Origin: Fluviibacter phosphoraccumulans
GTDB lineage: Bacteria > Pseudomonadota > Gammaproteobacteria > Burkholderiales > Rhodocyclaceae
Length of the DNA stretch: 64,000 bases
Direction: 5' to 3'
NCBI RefSeq assembly: GCF_016110345.1
Contig: NZ_AP019011.1
Coordinates: forward strand, 2,170,001 to 2,234,000
Position numbers and translations under genes: made by a program. Positions 9,621-18,241 of the stretch are shown one piece after another (positions within the stretch are counted from its first letter, which is position 1; every line of letters begins with the position of its first letter). Below the pieces are notes generated by a model. It was given only the letters and a program-made list of their open reading frames with translations. It was not told the DNA's origin and made no database searches.

Positions 9621-10753
9621 ATGGGGCTCACGGGTACATCGGCTGGTGCATCGGCACGTTGTACATCTTCAATTTCACGACGACGCTGTGGCGATGGCCA
9701 TAGACCGCTCGGGCGATAGCGCATCACGAGCACCAGCGACAGGCCGAATAGCAGCATGCGTAGGTTTTCCGGATCAATCAGTACGGTGCCGAACAGGCTT
9801 TGCTGCACGGGGCCGGCAATGTGCCGGAAGAATTCCGGGAGTACGGTGAGCAGGAGTGCGCCGAAGATAACGCCTGGGATATGCCCCATGCCGCCGAGCA
9901 CCACCATACACAGCACCATCACCGATTCGAGTAGACCGAAGGACTCGGGGCTGACGAATTGCTGAAAGCCGGCAAATAGCCCGCCAGCTACGCCGCCAAA
10001 AGTGGCACCCATGGCAAAGGCCAGCAGTTTAACGTTTCGGGTATTGATGCCGCAGGCCTTGGCCGCGACTTCATCCTCACGGATGGCCGCCCAGGCTCGG
10101 CCCACCCGCGATCGCTCCAGCCGTAAGGCGATGCCGATGATGACCAAGGCAGCAATCAGGAACAGGTAGTAGTACGACACCAGTGAGGGCACTTGAACAA
10201 ACCCGAGATCGATCGGGCGTGCCAGTGACAAGCTGCCGATGTGTACAGGATCAATTGCCGAAATGCCCTGCGGCCCATTGGTAATGTTGACGGGGGCATT
10301 GAGGTTATTCAAAAAGATGCGGATGATTTCGCCAAAGCCCAAGGTCACGATGGCGAGGTAGTCACCGCGTAGCTTGAGCGTGGGCGCACCCAGTAGCACC
10401 CCGAATAGGCCAGCAAGGCCCGCACCCAGCGGGAGAATGGCCCATAGCGGCCAATGCAGCCCGAATTGCGGGCTGGCCAGTAAGGCCCACAGATAAGCGC
10501 CGACGGCATAGAAGGCGATGTAGCCCATGTCGAGTAGACCGGCAAAGCCGACCACGATGTTCAAGCCCAGCGCCAGCATCACATAGAGCAATGCAAAGTT
10601 AAGGATACGTAACCAGGTGTTGCCGAAACCCGAGGCAACTAGCCAGGGTAGGGCAGCCAGCAGTAGGCCGAGTAGTGCCCAAGCCAACCAGTGCACCCGG
10701 TTATCGTTCGGGTGGCGGCTAAGTCGGGCAAGAAAACGCGCTGTCATTTTCAT
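9617..10753 (-). CDS. livM: Branched-chain amino-acid type ABC importer, permease LivM
   Basis: Inner-membrane permease, 378 aa, with many hydrophobic helices starting at about residue 20. The family segment LRGDYLAIVTLGFGEI is in the middle, and the cytoplasmic coupling region AWAAIREDEVAA is what contacts the ATPases. An AAGGA that overlaps the livH stop precedes the ATG, so the permeases are made together. The C-terminal tail is charged, as usual. Confidence 0.94.
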
Positions 10754-10762
10754 GGCTTGTCC

Positions 10763-11686
10763 TTAGGCGCGCTCGGAAACACGTTCACCCATCAGACCGC
10801 CGGGTCTGAAGACCAGCACGCCGATCAGCACGAGGAAAGCGAAAATGTCTTGGTAGTTAGAACCGAGAAAACCACCGGTCAGATCTTCGATATAGCCGGC
10901 ACCTAAGGATTCGATCAAACCGAGCAGCAGGCCGCCCAGCATGGCGCCCGTGATGTTGCCAATGCCGCCGAGCACGGCCGCTGTAAATGCTTTAAGCCCC
11001 AGCATGAAGCCCATGTAATAGTGCGCGACGGAATAATTGGCGCCCACCATCAGCCCGGCCAGTGCAGCGAGGGCAGCGCCAATCACAAAGGTCAGGGTGA
11101 TGATGCGATTCACCGGAATGCCCATCAGTTCGGCAATGGCAGGGCTTTCTGCTGTGGCACGCATGGCCTGCCCGAGAGACGTGCGCTGAATCATCCAGGC
11201 CAGAATGCCCATAGTGAGTGCAGCGAGCCCGATCGTGACGGTTTGCAGTAGCGTAATCTGCGCACCACCGATGTCGAAATGAATGGCGGGCAGAATATCC
11301 GGAAAGGCGTGGTAACCGCGCCCCCAGATCATCATCGCCATATTCTGTAACAGGATCGAGACCCCGATAGCGCTGATCAGCGGGGTAAGTTTCGGGGCGT
11401 GGCGCAACGGTCGATACGCATAACGCTCGATGGCCCAGGCCAGCGCCATACAAACCGGTGCGGCGACCAGAACAGAGATCAGTGCCAGCAATACCGGCGG
11501 CAAACCGCTCGGTACGAGTACCATCATGACGCTGTAGCTGACGAGCGCGCCGATCATGACCACTTCGCCGTGGGCAAAGTTGATCAGGCCGAGAATGCCA
11601 TAGACCATCGTATAGCCCAGTGCGACCAGCGCATAGATGCTGCCGAGTACGAGGCCGTTAATGATCTGCTGTAGAAATATGTCCAT
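10763..11686 (-). CDS. livH: Branched-chain amino-acid type ABC importer, permease LivH
   Basis: Second inner-membrane permease of the importer, 307 aa. It begins with the family pattern LQQIINGLVLGSIYALVALGYTMVYG and contains the EAA-like loop RATAESPAIAELMG. It is separated from the binding-protein gene by a hairpin, which could set a lower expression level for the membrane parts than for LivK. Confidence 0.94.
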   Translation of the reverse strand: MDIFLQQIINGLVLGSIYALVALGYTMVYGILGLINFAHGEVVMIGALVSYSVMMVLVPSGLPPVLLALISVLVAAPVCMALAWAIERYAYRPLRHAPKLTPLISAIGVSILLQNMAMMIWGRGYHAFPDILPAIHFDIGGAQITLLQTVTIGLAALTMGILAWMIQRTSLGQAMRATAESPAIAELMGIPVNRIITLTFVIGAALAALAGLMVGANYSVAHYYMGFMLGLKAFTAAVLGGIGNITGAMLGGLLLGLIESLGAGYIEDLTGGFLGSNYQDIFAFLVLIGVLVFRPGGLMGERVSERA

Positions 11687-11690
11687 GGCT

Positions 11691-11722
11691 CAAAAAATTG
11701 CCCGACCGGTTGGTCGGGCAAT
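11691..11722 (-). terminator. Hairpin with T-run between livK and livH
   Basis: A perfect 12-bp stem (AATTGCCCGACC / GGTCGGGCAATT) with a four-base loop is followed on the minus strand by a run of six T, directly after livK and before livH. It has full intrinsic-terminator form. Because livHMGF lie downstream without an obvious separate promoter, it is probably a partial terminator that gives more binding protein than permease. Confidence 0.8.
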
Positions 11723-11739
11723 TCGATTGCGTTGCAGTG

Positions 11740-12924
11740 TTATTTGGCGGCCGCTGCGGCGTCCACGGTTTCAACGTAGGACCAGTTACCGCCCTTGTCT
11801 TGGTAGATCGATACGGCAGGCGCCGCTAGGTCACCCTTGGCATCAAAGACCACCTTGGCGGTGACACCCTGATATTGGCTCTTGCCAACTTCTAGCAGGA
11901 ATTTGGCAGGCTCTGCCGAGTTAGCACGCTGCATGGCATCGGCCATCACCATGACCGCATCGTAAACATACGGCGCATAGAGCTGGATCTGCTGGTTGTA
12001 ACGTTTCTGGTATTTGTCTTTGAAGACCGTGCCGCCAGGCATTTTTTCCAGAGGGACGCCTGGTAGCGAGCAGTACTGACCATCGGCGGCATTGCCAGCC
12101 AGTTTGATGAACTCCGGCGTACAGCCGCCATCACCAATCAGGAAGGTGGCTTTCAGGCCCAGTTCACGCGCCTGTTTGAGTGCCGGGCCGCCCTGAGCAT
12201 CCATGGCGCTGAAGAACAGCACATCCGGATTAGAGGCTTTGATCTTGGTCAGAATGGCCTTGAAGTCTGTCGCTTTGTCGGTAGTGAATTCCTGGGCAAC
12301 TACTTTGGCACCAGCAGCCTCGGCGGCTTTCTTGAATTCATCAGCCAGGCCTTGGCCGTAGGCGGTGCGGTCATCGACGATGGCGATGGTCTTGGCTTTC
12401 AGGCTCTTGGTGGCAAATTGCGCCAGTGCCTGGCCCTGATGGATGTCATTGGCAAAGACGCGGAAGGTGGTCTTGAAGCCTTGCTGTGTGTAAGTCGGGT
12501 TGGTGGCAGAACCGGAGATCTGCGGAATGCCGGCTTCGGAATAAATACGCGAAGCAGGAATGGTGGTGCCCGAGTTCAGGTGACCAATGACGCCATTCAC
12601 CTTCTTGTCAACAAATTTCTGGGCGACTGTGGTGCCAGCTTTCGGGTCGGCCTGGTCATCTTCGGAAACCAGGACAAACTTCACCTTTTTGCCATCGATG
12701 CTCATGCCACGGCTGTTCAGCTCATCAATGGCCATCACCGCGCCGTTTTCATTGTCTTTGCCCAGGTGCGCCTGCGGGCCTGTAAGCGGGGCCGCGTGTC
12801 CGATGGTGATAATCACTTCGTTACCAGCCGTCGGCGGCGCTTCTTTTTTGCCGCAGGCAGTCAGGCTGAGCGATGCAAGCGCAATGGCGGTGAGCGAAAG
12901 GGCGTGACGGGCAAATGGGGTCAT
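11740..12924 (-). CDS. livK: Branched-chain amino-acid type ABC importer, substrate-binding lipoprotein
   Basis: Extracytoplasmic receptor of the LivHMGF importer. The true start is the ATG at 12924, with GGAG upstream. From there a signal sequence runs to the lipobox SLTACGKK (Cys at about residue 24), so the protein is membrane-tethered rather than free in the periplasm. The mature part has the type I periplasmic-binding fold with ITIGHAAPLTGPQAHLGKD and the SGTTIPAS segment that contacts the amino-acid backbone. Ligand specificity cannot be read off. The adjacent aromatic-acid-type decarboxylase leaves open an aromatic ligand instead of Leu/Ile/Val. Confidence 0.9.
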   Translation of the reverse strand: MTPFARHALSLTAIALASLSLTACGKKEAPPTAGNEVIITIGHAAPLTGPQAHLGKDNENGAVMAIDELNSRGMSIDGKKVKFVLVSEDDQADPKAGTTVAQKFVDKKVNGVIGHLNSGTTIPASRIYSEAGIPQISGSATNPTYTQQGFKTTFRVFANDIHQGQALAQFATKSLKAKTIAIVDDRTAYGQGLADEFKKAAEAAGAKVVAQEFTTDKATDFKAILTKIKASNPDVLFFSAMDAQGGPALKQARELGLKATFLIGDGGCTPEFIKLAGNAADGQYCSLPGVPLEKMPGGTVFKDKYQKRYNQQIQLYAPYVYDAVMVMADAMQRANSAEPAKFLLEVGKSQYQGVTAKVVFDAKGDLAAPAVSIYQDKGGNWSYVETVDAAAAAK

Positions 12925-12955
12925 GGCGGGCTCCGAAAGATTTTTGTCATTTTCA

Positions 12956-12987
12956 CATAAAAAAACCGACCCTGTGAGGTCGGTTTT
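12956..12987 (-). terminator. Terminator downstream of metF
   Basis: Read on the minus strand: AAAACCGACC, a short loop, GGTCGGTTTT, then more T. It is 45 bases past the metF stop and just before livK, so it separates the methionine-cycle operon from the liv operon. Confidence 0.87.
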
Positions 12988-13031
12988 CAGTAATTGCCCT
13001 TGCACCGGTTTGGGTCGGCGGTGGGAGGATC

Positions 13032-13868
13032 TCAGAGGCCGAGGCGTCGGCAGATTTCCAGTGTCAGCGCTGACTGGTTCATGGTGTAGAAATGCAGCCC
13101 TGGTGCGCCGCCCTCAATCAGTTGTTCGCAGAGGTCGGTAACGACATCCAGACCGAAGGCCTTGATGCTATCGGTGTCATCGCCGTAGCTTTCCAGTGTG
13201 CGACGCATCCAGCGCGGAATCTCTGCACCGCAGGCATCGGAAAAGCGGGCCAGCTTGGTAAAGCCGCTGATCGGCATAATGCCCGGCACGATGGGCTGGG
13301 TCACGCCAGCGTTGCGGGCGGCTTCAACGAAATTGAAGTAGGCATCAGCGTTAAAAAAGTACTGGGTAATAGCCGAATCAGCACCGGCCGCCATTTTGTT
13401 GACGAAGGCACGCAAGTCATCGGCTGGGGTGCGGGCTTGGGGGTGCCATTCCGGATAGGCAGCGACTTCGATGTGGAAGTGATCCCCCGTTGTTTCACGG
13501 ATGAATTCGACCAATTCGTTGGCGTAACGGAACTCGCCGGCTTCGGCCATGCCGGAGGGCAGGTCGCCACGCAAGGCGACGATGCGGTTAATGCCGAGAT
13601 CCAAGTATTCGTCGAGAATCTCGCGGATGCTGTCACGGGTCGAGCCGATGCACGATAGATGTGGCGCGGCATCAATGCCCTCGCTCACCATTTCACGGAT
13701 GACGTCAAAAGTGCGCTCGCGGGTCGAGCCGCCCGCACCGTAGGTGACGGAGCAAAACGTGGGTTTTAGGACAGCCATCTTTTCGCGGACTACGCGCAGC
13801 TTATCGAGACCTTCCGGCGTTTGTGGCGGAAAGTATTCGACAGAAAGTTCTACGGCGGGTTGAGTCAT
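13032..13868 (-). CDS. metF: 5,10-methylenetetrahydrofolate reductase
   Basis: FAD enzyme that makes 5-methyl-tetrahydrofolate, the methyl donor for methionine synthesis. The protein (278 aa from the ATG at 13868) starts with the family pattern VELSVEYFPPQTPEG. It contains SVTYGAGGSTRERT and the RGDLPSG segment that binds folate/FAD. The frame extends 12 codons upstream, but MTQPAVELS is the usual type of start. It follows the small membrane protein gene and ahcY, so the whole unit is downstream of the SAH riboswitch. Confidence 0.94.
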   Translation of the reverse strand: MTQPAVELSVEYFPPQTPEGLDKLRVVREKMAVLKPTFCSVTYGAGGSTRERTFDVIREMVSEGIDAAPHLSCIGSTRDSIREILDEYLDLGINRIVALRGDLPSGMAEAGEFRYANELVEFIRETTGDHFHIEVAAYPEWHPQARTPADDLRAFVNKMAAGADSAITQYFFNADAYFNFVEAARNAGVTQPIVPGIMPISGFTKLARFSDACGAEIPRWMRRTLESYGDDTDSIKAFGLDVVTDLCEQLIEGGAPGLHFYTMNQSALTLEICRRLGL

Positions 13869-13887
13869 GCGGGTATCCAACGAAAGT

Positions 13888-14244
13888 TCAGGCGCGCTCG
13901 CCACGTGGTTGCTCGGTCAGTGACGAGAGGAACCAGCTGGCGATGCTGTAAACAATAGAGCCAAAGAGGGCAGCAAAGAATCCTTCAACCTTGAAACCAC
14001 TGAGAATGTCACCGACCCACCAGAACATCATCGCGTTTATCACGAACAGGAACAGACCCAGTGTGAGCAGGGTCACCGGCAGCGTGAGCACGATGAAGAG
14101 TGGGCGGATGACTGCGTTGACCAGACCCAGAATAACGACGGCAATCAGCGCAGAGCCGAAGCTCTCGATGTGGATGCCCGGCACAATGTACGGGACCAGC
14201 AATAGCGCGACGGCATTCAGTGCCCAGGTCAACAGCAGTTTCAT
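13888..14244 (-). CDS. Small membrane protein of the YvlD / phage-holin-4 superfamily
   Basis: A 118-residue protein with about four transmembrane helices (roughly residues 2-20, 28-48, 52-75 and 88-108). It contains the family pattern GLVNAVIRPLFIVLTLPVT. The superfamily name recalls phage holins, but chromosomal members of this kind are not phage genes and their function is unknown. It sits between ahcY and metF, 18 bases after ahcY, and is therefore co-transcribed with the methionine cycle genes. Confidence 0.8.
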   Translation of the reverse strand: MKLLLTWALNAVALLLVPYIVPGIHIESFGSALIAVVILGLVNAVIRPLFIVLTLPVTLLTLGLFLFVINAMMFWWVGDILSGFKVEGFFAALFGSIVYSIASWFLSSLTEQPRGERA

Positions 14245-14262
14245 GATCGAAGGTTCCTTGGA

Positions 14263-15672
14263 TTAGTAGCGGTAGTGTTCTGGCTTGTATGGGCCAGATT
14301 TTGCCACACCAATATACGCTGCCTGTTGATCGCTGAGTTCCGTTAGCTGCGCATTCAGCGTCTTCAGCTGCAGGCGGGCGACCTTCTCATCCAGATGCTT
14401 TGGTAGGGTGTAAACGCCGACCGGGTAACGGTTGGTGTCACGCTCGCCCCACAGTTCGATCTGGGCAATCGTCTGGTTCGCAAACGACGATGACATCACA
14501 TACGATGGGTGGCCGGTGGCGCAACCCAGATTTACCAGGCGACCCTTGGCCAGCAGAATGATGCGCTTGCCGTCCGGGAAAATGACGTGGTCGACCTGTG
14601 GTTTGATTTCTTCCCACTGGTAGCCTTCGATACCGGCAACGTCGATTTCGTTGTCGAAGTGACCGATGTTGCAAACGATCGCCTGATCTTTCATCTTCTT
14701 CATGTGGTCATGCGTGATCACGTGGTAGTTACCGGTGGCAGTCACGAAGATATCGGCGTGTTCAGCCGCGTAGTCCATGGTGACGACGCGGTAGCCTTCC
14801 ATCGCCGCCTGCAGGGCGCAGATCGGATCGATTTCAGTCACCCAGACTTGCGCCGACAGGGCGCGCAGCGCCTGAGCCGAACCCTTGCCCACATCGCCGT
14901 AACCGGCAACGACAGCCACCTTGCCGGCAATCATGACATCGGTCGCGCGCTTGATACCATCAACCAGCGATTCGCGGCAGCCGTAGAGATTGTCGAACTT
15001 TGATTTGGTGACCGAGTCATTGACGTTAATGGCTGGGAACTTCAGATCGCCACGGGCGTGCATCTGATACAGGCGGTGCACCCCGGTGGTGGTTTCTTCG
15101 GTGACGCCCTTCACTTTATCCAGACGGGTCGAGTACCAGGTAGGATCAACAGCGATCTTGGCCTTGATCGCAGCGAACAGGACGCGCTCTTCTTCGCTGC
15201 CCGGGTTCGACAGGACGGCCTGGTCTTTCTCAGCCTTGGCGCCCAGATGCAGGAGCAGCGTGGCGTCGCCGCCGTCATCGAGGATCATGTTCGAGTAACC
15301 ACCGTCGGCCCATTCGAAAATGCGGTGGGTGTAATCCCAGTAATCTTCCAGAGATTCGCCCTTTACGGCAAACACCGGCGTGCCCTTGGCAGCGATGGCC
15401 GCAGCAGCGTGGTCTTGTGTCGAGAAGATGTTGCACGAGGCCCAGCGCACTTCAGCACCCAGCGCTTGCAGCGTTTCGATGAGCACAGCCGTTTGAATGG
15501 TCATGTGCAGCGAGCCGGTGATGCGTGCGCCACGCAGTGGCTGGGTGGCGGCGAACTCTTCGCGGATCGCCATCAGGCCCGGCATTTCGGTTTCGGCAAT
15601 AGCGATTTCGCGACGGCCCCAATCGGCCAGCGACATATCGGCAATAACGTAGTCTTTAGTTGCAGCGTTCAT
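14263..15672 (-). CDS. ahcY: S-adenosylhomocysteine hydrolase
   Basis: Splits SAH into adenosine and homocysteine, removing the product inhibitor of methyltransferases. At 469 aa it is the longer form common in bacteria. It has the NAD-binding loop GYGDVGKGSAQALR, the substrate segment NVNDSVTKSKFDNLYG and the C-terminal KPEHYRY, whose Lys/Tyr reach the partner subunit's NAD. An SAH riboswitch stands about 110 bases upstream, so expression should rise when SAH accumulates. Confidence 0.97.
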   Translation of the reverse strand: MNAATKDYVIADMSLADWGRREIAIAETEMPGLMAIREEFAATQPLRGARITGSLHMTIQTAVLIETLQALGAEVRWASCNIFSTQDHAAAAIAAKGTPVFAVKGESLEDYWDYTHRIFEWADGGYSNMILDDGGDATLLLHLGAKAEKDQAVLSNPGSEEERVLFAAIKAKIAVDPTWYSTRLDKVKGVTEETTTGVHRLYQMHARGDLKFPAINVNDSVTKSKFDNLYGCRESLVDGIKRATDVMIAGKVAVVAGYGDVGKGSAQALRALSAQVWVTEIDPICALQAAMEGYRVVTMDYAAEHADIFVTATGNYHVITHDHMKKMKDQAIVCNIGHFDNEIDVAGIEGYQWEEIKPQVDHVIFPDGKRIILLAKGRLVNLGCATGHPSYVMSSSFANQTIAQIELWGERDTNRYPVGVYTLPKHLDEKVARLQLKTLNAQLTELSDQQAAYIGVAKSGPYKPEHYRY

Positions 15673-15753
15673 TTCAGCTTCCTTTTCCCTAAGAGCGAGG
15701 GGAGTGCATCAGGTAAGGAAACCGTTGAACTTGTGTTGCATAGTCTGCGGTCT

Positions 15754-15790
15754 TCACCTGATCCACCAACCCCACAGGTTGGTCAGGTGA
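15754..15790 (-). promoter_or_regulatory. Hairpin following the SAH aptamer (candidate expression platform)
   Basis: On the minus strand CACCTGA-CCAACC, loop TGTGG, GGTTGG-TGGA-TCAGGTG forms a long imperfect hairpin. Its first bases overlap the 3' strand of the SAH aptamer (GCGCTCA). Forming this hairpin and closing the aptamer's last stem would therefore compete. No T-run follows, so the mechanism is not simple intrinsic termination. Confidence 0.55.
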
Positions 15791-15853
15791 GCGCAGTTAA
15801 TCAGATCCGAGCCTGGCAGCAGAAGATTCTGCGTCGCAGCGCTCCTCGGAATT
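15786..15853 (-). promoter_or_regulatory. S-adenosylhomocysteine (SAH) riboswitch
   Basis: Read on the minus strand, the element has the conserved SAH-aptamer blocks in order: CCGAGGAGCGCTGCGAC, a variable arm CGCAGAATCTTCTGC, CCAGGCTCGG, then AACTGCGCTCA. The CCGAG/CTCGG and GAGCGC/GCGCTC pairings are intact. The class is known to sit before ahcY in beta- and gammaproteobacteria and to turn expression on when SAH binds. A -10-like TAAAAT at 15864-15859 would start the transcript right at the aptamer. Confidence 0.93.
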
Positions 15854-15876
15854 TTCAAATTTTACCAGAAACTGAG

Positions 15877-15914
15877 CAAAAAAATCCCGGACCACCCCAA
15901 TAGGCGTCCGGGAT
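15877..15914 (-). terminator. Terminator downstream of metK
   Basis: ATCCCGGAC and its complement GTCCGGGAT bracket a short loop and are followed on the minus strand by seven T. It stands 18 bases after the metK stop and only about 25 bases before the SAH aptamer, isolating metK from ahcY. Confidence 0.88.
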
Positions 15915-15931
15915 CAATGAGTTACTAGGGC

Positions 15932-17095
15932 TTACAGACCGGCAGCAGCGCGCAGGGCGTCGGCCTTGTCAGTCCATTCCCAGGTGAACTCGGGTTCTTC
16001 ACGGCCAAAGTGGCCGTAAGCAGCGGTCTTCGAGTAAATCGGACGCAGCAGATCCAGCGCTTGCACGATGCCCTTCGGGCGCAGGTCGAAGTGTTCGGCG
16101 ACCAGTGCAGCGATCTTCTCATCGGCAATCTTGCCCGTGCCGAAGGTGTTGACCATCAGCGAAACGGGCTTGGCCACGCCAATGGCGTAAGCCACTTGCA
16201 CCTCCGCCTTGTCGGCCAGACCGGCGGCAACGATGTTCTTGGCGACATAACGGCCGGCATAGGCGGCCGAGCGGTCAACCTTCGACGGATCTTTGCCCGA
16301 GAACGCCCCACCACCGTGGTGCGCAGCACCGCCGTAGGTATCCACAATGATCTTACGGCCAGTCAGGCCGCAGTCACCGTGCGGGCCACCGACTACAAAG
16401 CGGCCGGTCGGGTTGATCAGGTAACGGATCTTGTCGTTGATGAACTCGGCAGGCAGTACCGGCTTGATGATCTCTTCGATCACGGCTTCTTCGATCTGCT
16501 TGTGGGTCACGTCGGCGTCGTGCTGGGTCGAGACCACCACGGTGTCGATGGCGACTGGCTTGCCATCCACATAACGCACGGTCAGTTGGCTTTTGGCATC
16601 CGGACGCAGCCAAGGCAGGCGGCCGTCACGGCGCAGATCCGCCTGACGCTGCATGATGCGGTGTGCGTAGAAAATCGGGAACGGCATCAGCGTCGGTGTT
16701 TCGCGGCAGGCGTAACCAAACATCAGACCCTGGTCACCGGCGCCCTGATCCAGATCGAGGCCTTCGCCTTCGTTCACGCCCTGGGCAATGTCTGGGCTCT
16801 GGCGGTTGATGGCGGTCAGGATGGCGCACGACTTGTAGTCGAAGCCGATGTCCGAGTTGTCGTAACCGATACGGCGCACCGTGTCTTGTGCGATTTCGCG
16901 GTAGTTGATGTGGGCCGTGGTGGTGATTTCACCAGAGATCACGACGAGGCCGGTCGACACCAGCGTTTCGCAGGCAACACGGGCTTTCGGGTCTTCGGCC
17001 AGGATGGCGTCGAGGATGGCATCAGAGATCTGATCCGCAACTTTATCGGGATGGCCTTCCGAGACGGACTCGGATGAAAAGAGAAATTCGCTCAT
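15932..17095 (-). CDS. metK: S-adenosylmethionine synthetase
   Basis: Makes SAM from methionine and ATP. The 387-residue protein has EGHPDKVADQISDA, the ATP-binding GAGDQGLMFGYA and the phosphate loop GGGAFSGKDPSKVDRSAAY. Start MSEFLFSSESVSEGHPDK is standard. A GGAG lies eight bases upstream. The leader before it contains a structured element (see 17118-17176). The gene completes a methionine-cycle cluster with ahcY and metF. Confidence 0.97.
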   Translation of the reverse strand: MSEFLFSSESVSEGHPDKVADQISDAILDAILAEDPKARVACETLVSTGLVVISGEITTTAHINYREIAQDTVRRIGYDNSDIGFDYKSCAILTAINRQSPDIAQGVNEGEGLDLDQGAGDQGLMFGYACRETPTLMPFPIFYAHRIMQRQADLRRDGRLPWLRPDAKSQLTVRYVDGKPVAIDTVVVSTQHDADVTHKQIEEAVIEEIIKPVLPAEFINDKIRYLINPTGRFVVGGPHGDCGLTGRKIIVDTYGGAAHHGGGAFSGKDPSKVDRSAAYAGRYVAKNIVAAGLADKAEVQVAYAIGVAKPVSLMVNTFGTGKIADEKIAALVAEHFDLRPKGIVQALDLLRPIYSKTAAYGHFGREEPEFTWEWTDKADALRAAAGL

Positions 17096-17117
17096 TTAAA
17101 TACTCCAGAAACAACAA

Positions 17118-17176
17118 ATCCCCGGTGGACTTGTTCCGGCTGATTAAGGCCGGGGGGCGTGTCCTGCTCCGGGGAT
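17118..17176 (-). promoter_or_regulatory. Structured leader before metK, class not recognised
   Basis: Read on the minus strand, three nested pairings are present. The outer is ATCCCCGG with CCGGGGAT, the middle GGAC with GTCC, and the inner CCGGC with GCCGG around an eight-base loop. Asymmetric internal loops (AGCA opposite A; ACGCCCC opposite AACAA) lie between them. The 3' end of the outer stem is 22 bases before the metK start and close to its GGAG. There is no T-run, so it is not an intrinsic terminator. It does not match the SAH aptamer or any SAM riboswitch consensus I can recall. A regulatory role is inference. Confidence 0.45.
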
Positions 17177-17320
17177 CGGTTCGAGCGAGGGACGCTTTAG
17201 CAGATTCGGCCACTATTTCTAGTGCGCCCCGCCCTGCAAGTTGTCGTATTTAACTCGGCGGTCTGCAATAATTGTGGGCGTAAAAGTCATTTGCGTCAAT
17301 AGCCTGCAATAGTTCGTCTT

Positions 17321-18241
17321 ATGTCTCGATTACAAACGCCTGACAATTTGTCGTTGAAGCATCGTTGCTATCTGAGCCTTGTTCGTGGGCTGGCGCGCTT
17401 GCCGTTGCCTCTGCTGCAGGCCGTGGGTGGTGTGTTGGGGCGCGTGGTCTACCGTTACGGGACTAGTTATCGTCATCACTTTGATGGCAATCTGGTGCAA
17501 GCCTTTGGTGCGGACGCGGTCAAGAAAATCGGGCCGCAGGCACAGGCAGAAGCGGGTAAGGCAATGTTTGAATTGCCTTGGCTCTGGTTGCATACACGCG
17601 CCGAAATTCTGCAGACCATCCGCAGTGTAGAAGGCTGGCATCACGTGGCCGCCGCAAGGGGTGCGGGCAAAGGTATTCTGTTTTTAACCCCCCATCTTGG
17701 TTGCTTTGAGATTACAGCGCAGTACGCGGCCAGCCAGTCAGATGCCGCGCCGATTACTGTGTTGTTTCGCCTGCCTCGGCAGCGTTGGTCTGAATCGATT
17801 ATGCGTTATGGCCGAACGCGCACCGGCATGGATGTAGCGCCTGCCGATCTGAGCGGGGTGCGGCGTCTGATCCGTGCGTTAAAGGCGGGCGAGTCGGTAG
17901 GCTTGCTGCCTGATCAGGTGCCGGCCGTCGGACAAGGCGTCTGGGTGCCCTGGTTTGGCAAGCCCGCTTACAGCATGACACTGGCCGCACGGCTTGCGCA
18001 AACCGGTGCCAGCGTACTTTTTGCCTTTGCCCAGCGACTGCCGGATGGGCAAGGCTTTGCATTGAGCTGTCGTCCGCCATCAAGCCCGTTGCCGCTGGAT
18101 GATCTGTCGGCAACGGCGGCGGCCATTAATCAGGAGCTGATGAAGCTGATATCCTCCTGTCCTGAGCAGTATCTCTGGGGCTACAACCGTTATAAGACCC
18201 CGCGCGGCTGGAATGCGCAGCCCCCTGAAATTAATCTATGA
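17321..18241 (+). CDS. Lipid A biosynthesis acyltransferase, LpxL/HtrB family (first copy)
   Basis: Inner-membrane acyltransferase that adds a secondary acyl chain to Kdo2-lipid A. The 306-residue protein has a hydrophobic N-terminal anchor (about residues 20-45) and the catalytic HX4E motif in LTPHLGCFE (around residue 128). It also has LLPDQVPAVGQGVWVPWFG for acyl-donor binding. It overlaps the next gene by four bases (ATGA), and that gene is a second member of the same family. Which of the two is LpxL and which LpxM cannot be decided from motifs. Confidence 0.88.
   Translation: MSRLQTPDNLSLKHRCYLSLVRGLARLPLPLLQAVGGVLGRVVYRYGTSYRHHFDGNLVQAFGADAVKKIGPQAQAEAGKAMFELPWLWLHTRAEILQTIRSVEGWHHVAAARGAGKGILFLTPHLGCFEITAQYAASQSDAAPITVLFRLPRQRWSESIMRYGRTRTGMDVAPADLSGVRRLIRALKAGESVGLLPDQVPAVGQGVWVPWFGKPAYSMTLAARLAQTGASVLFAFAQRLPDGQGFALSCRPPSSPLPLDDLSATAAAINQELMKLISSCPEQYLWGYNRYKTPRGWNAQPPEINL

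Noticed and set aside
12352..12960. Plus-strand open frame of about 200 codons across livK
   Set aside because: It is the antisense shadow of livK, with no ribosome site or recognisable domain.
13888..14244. Phage remnant indicated by the holin-like gene
   Set aside because: It is a chromosomal YvlD-type membrane protein within a housekeeping operon; no other phage gene is near.
16010..17077. Long plus-strand open frame (355 codons) opposite metK
   Set aside because: It mirrors metK codon usage and has no family features; metK itself is certain.
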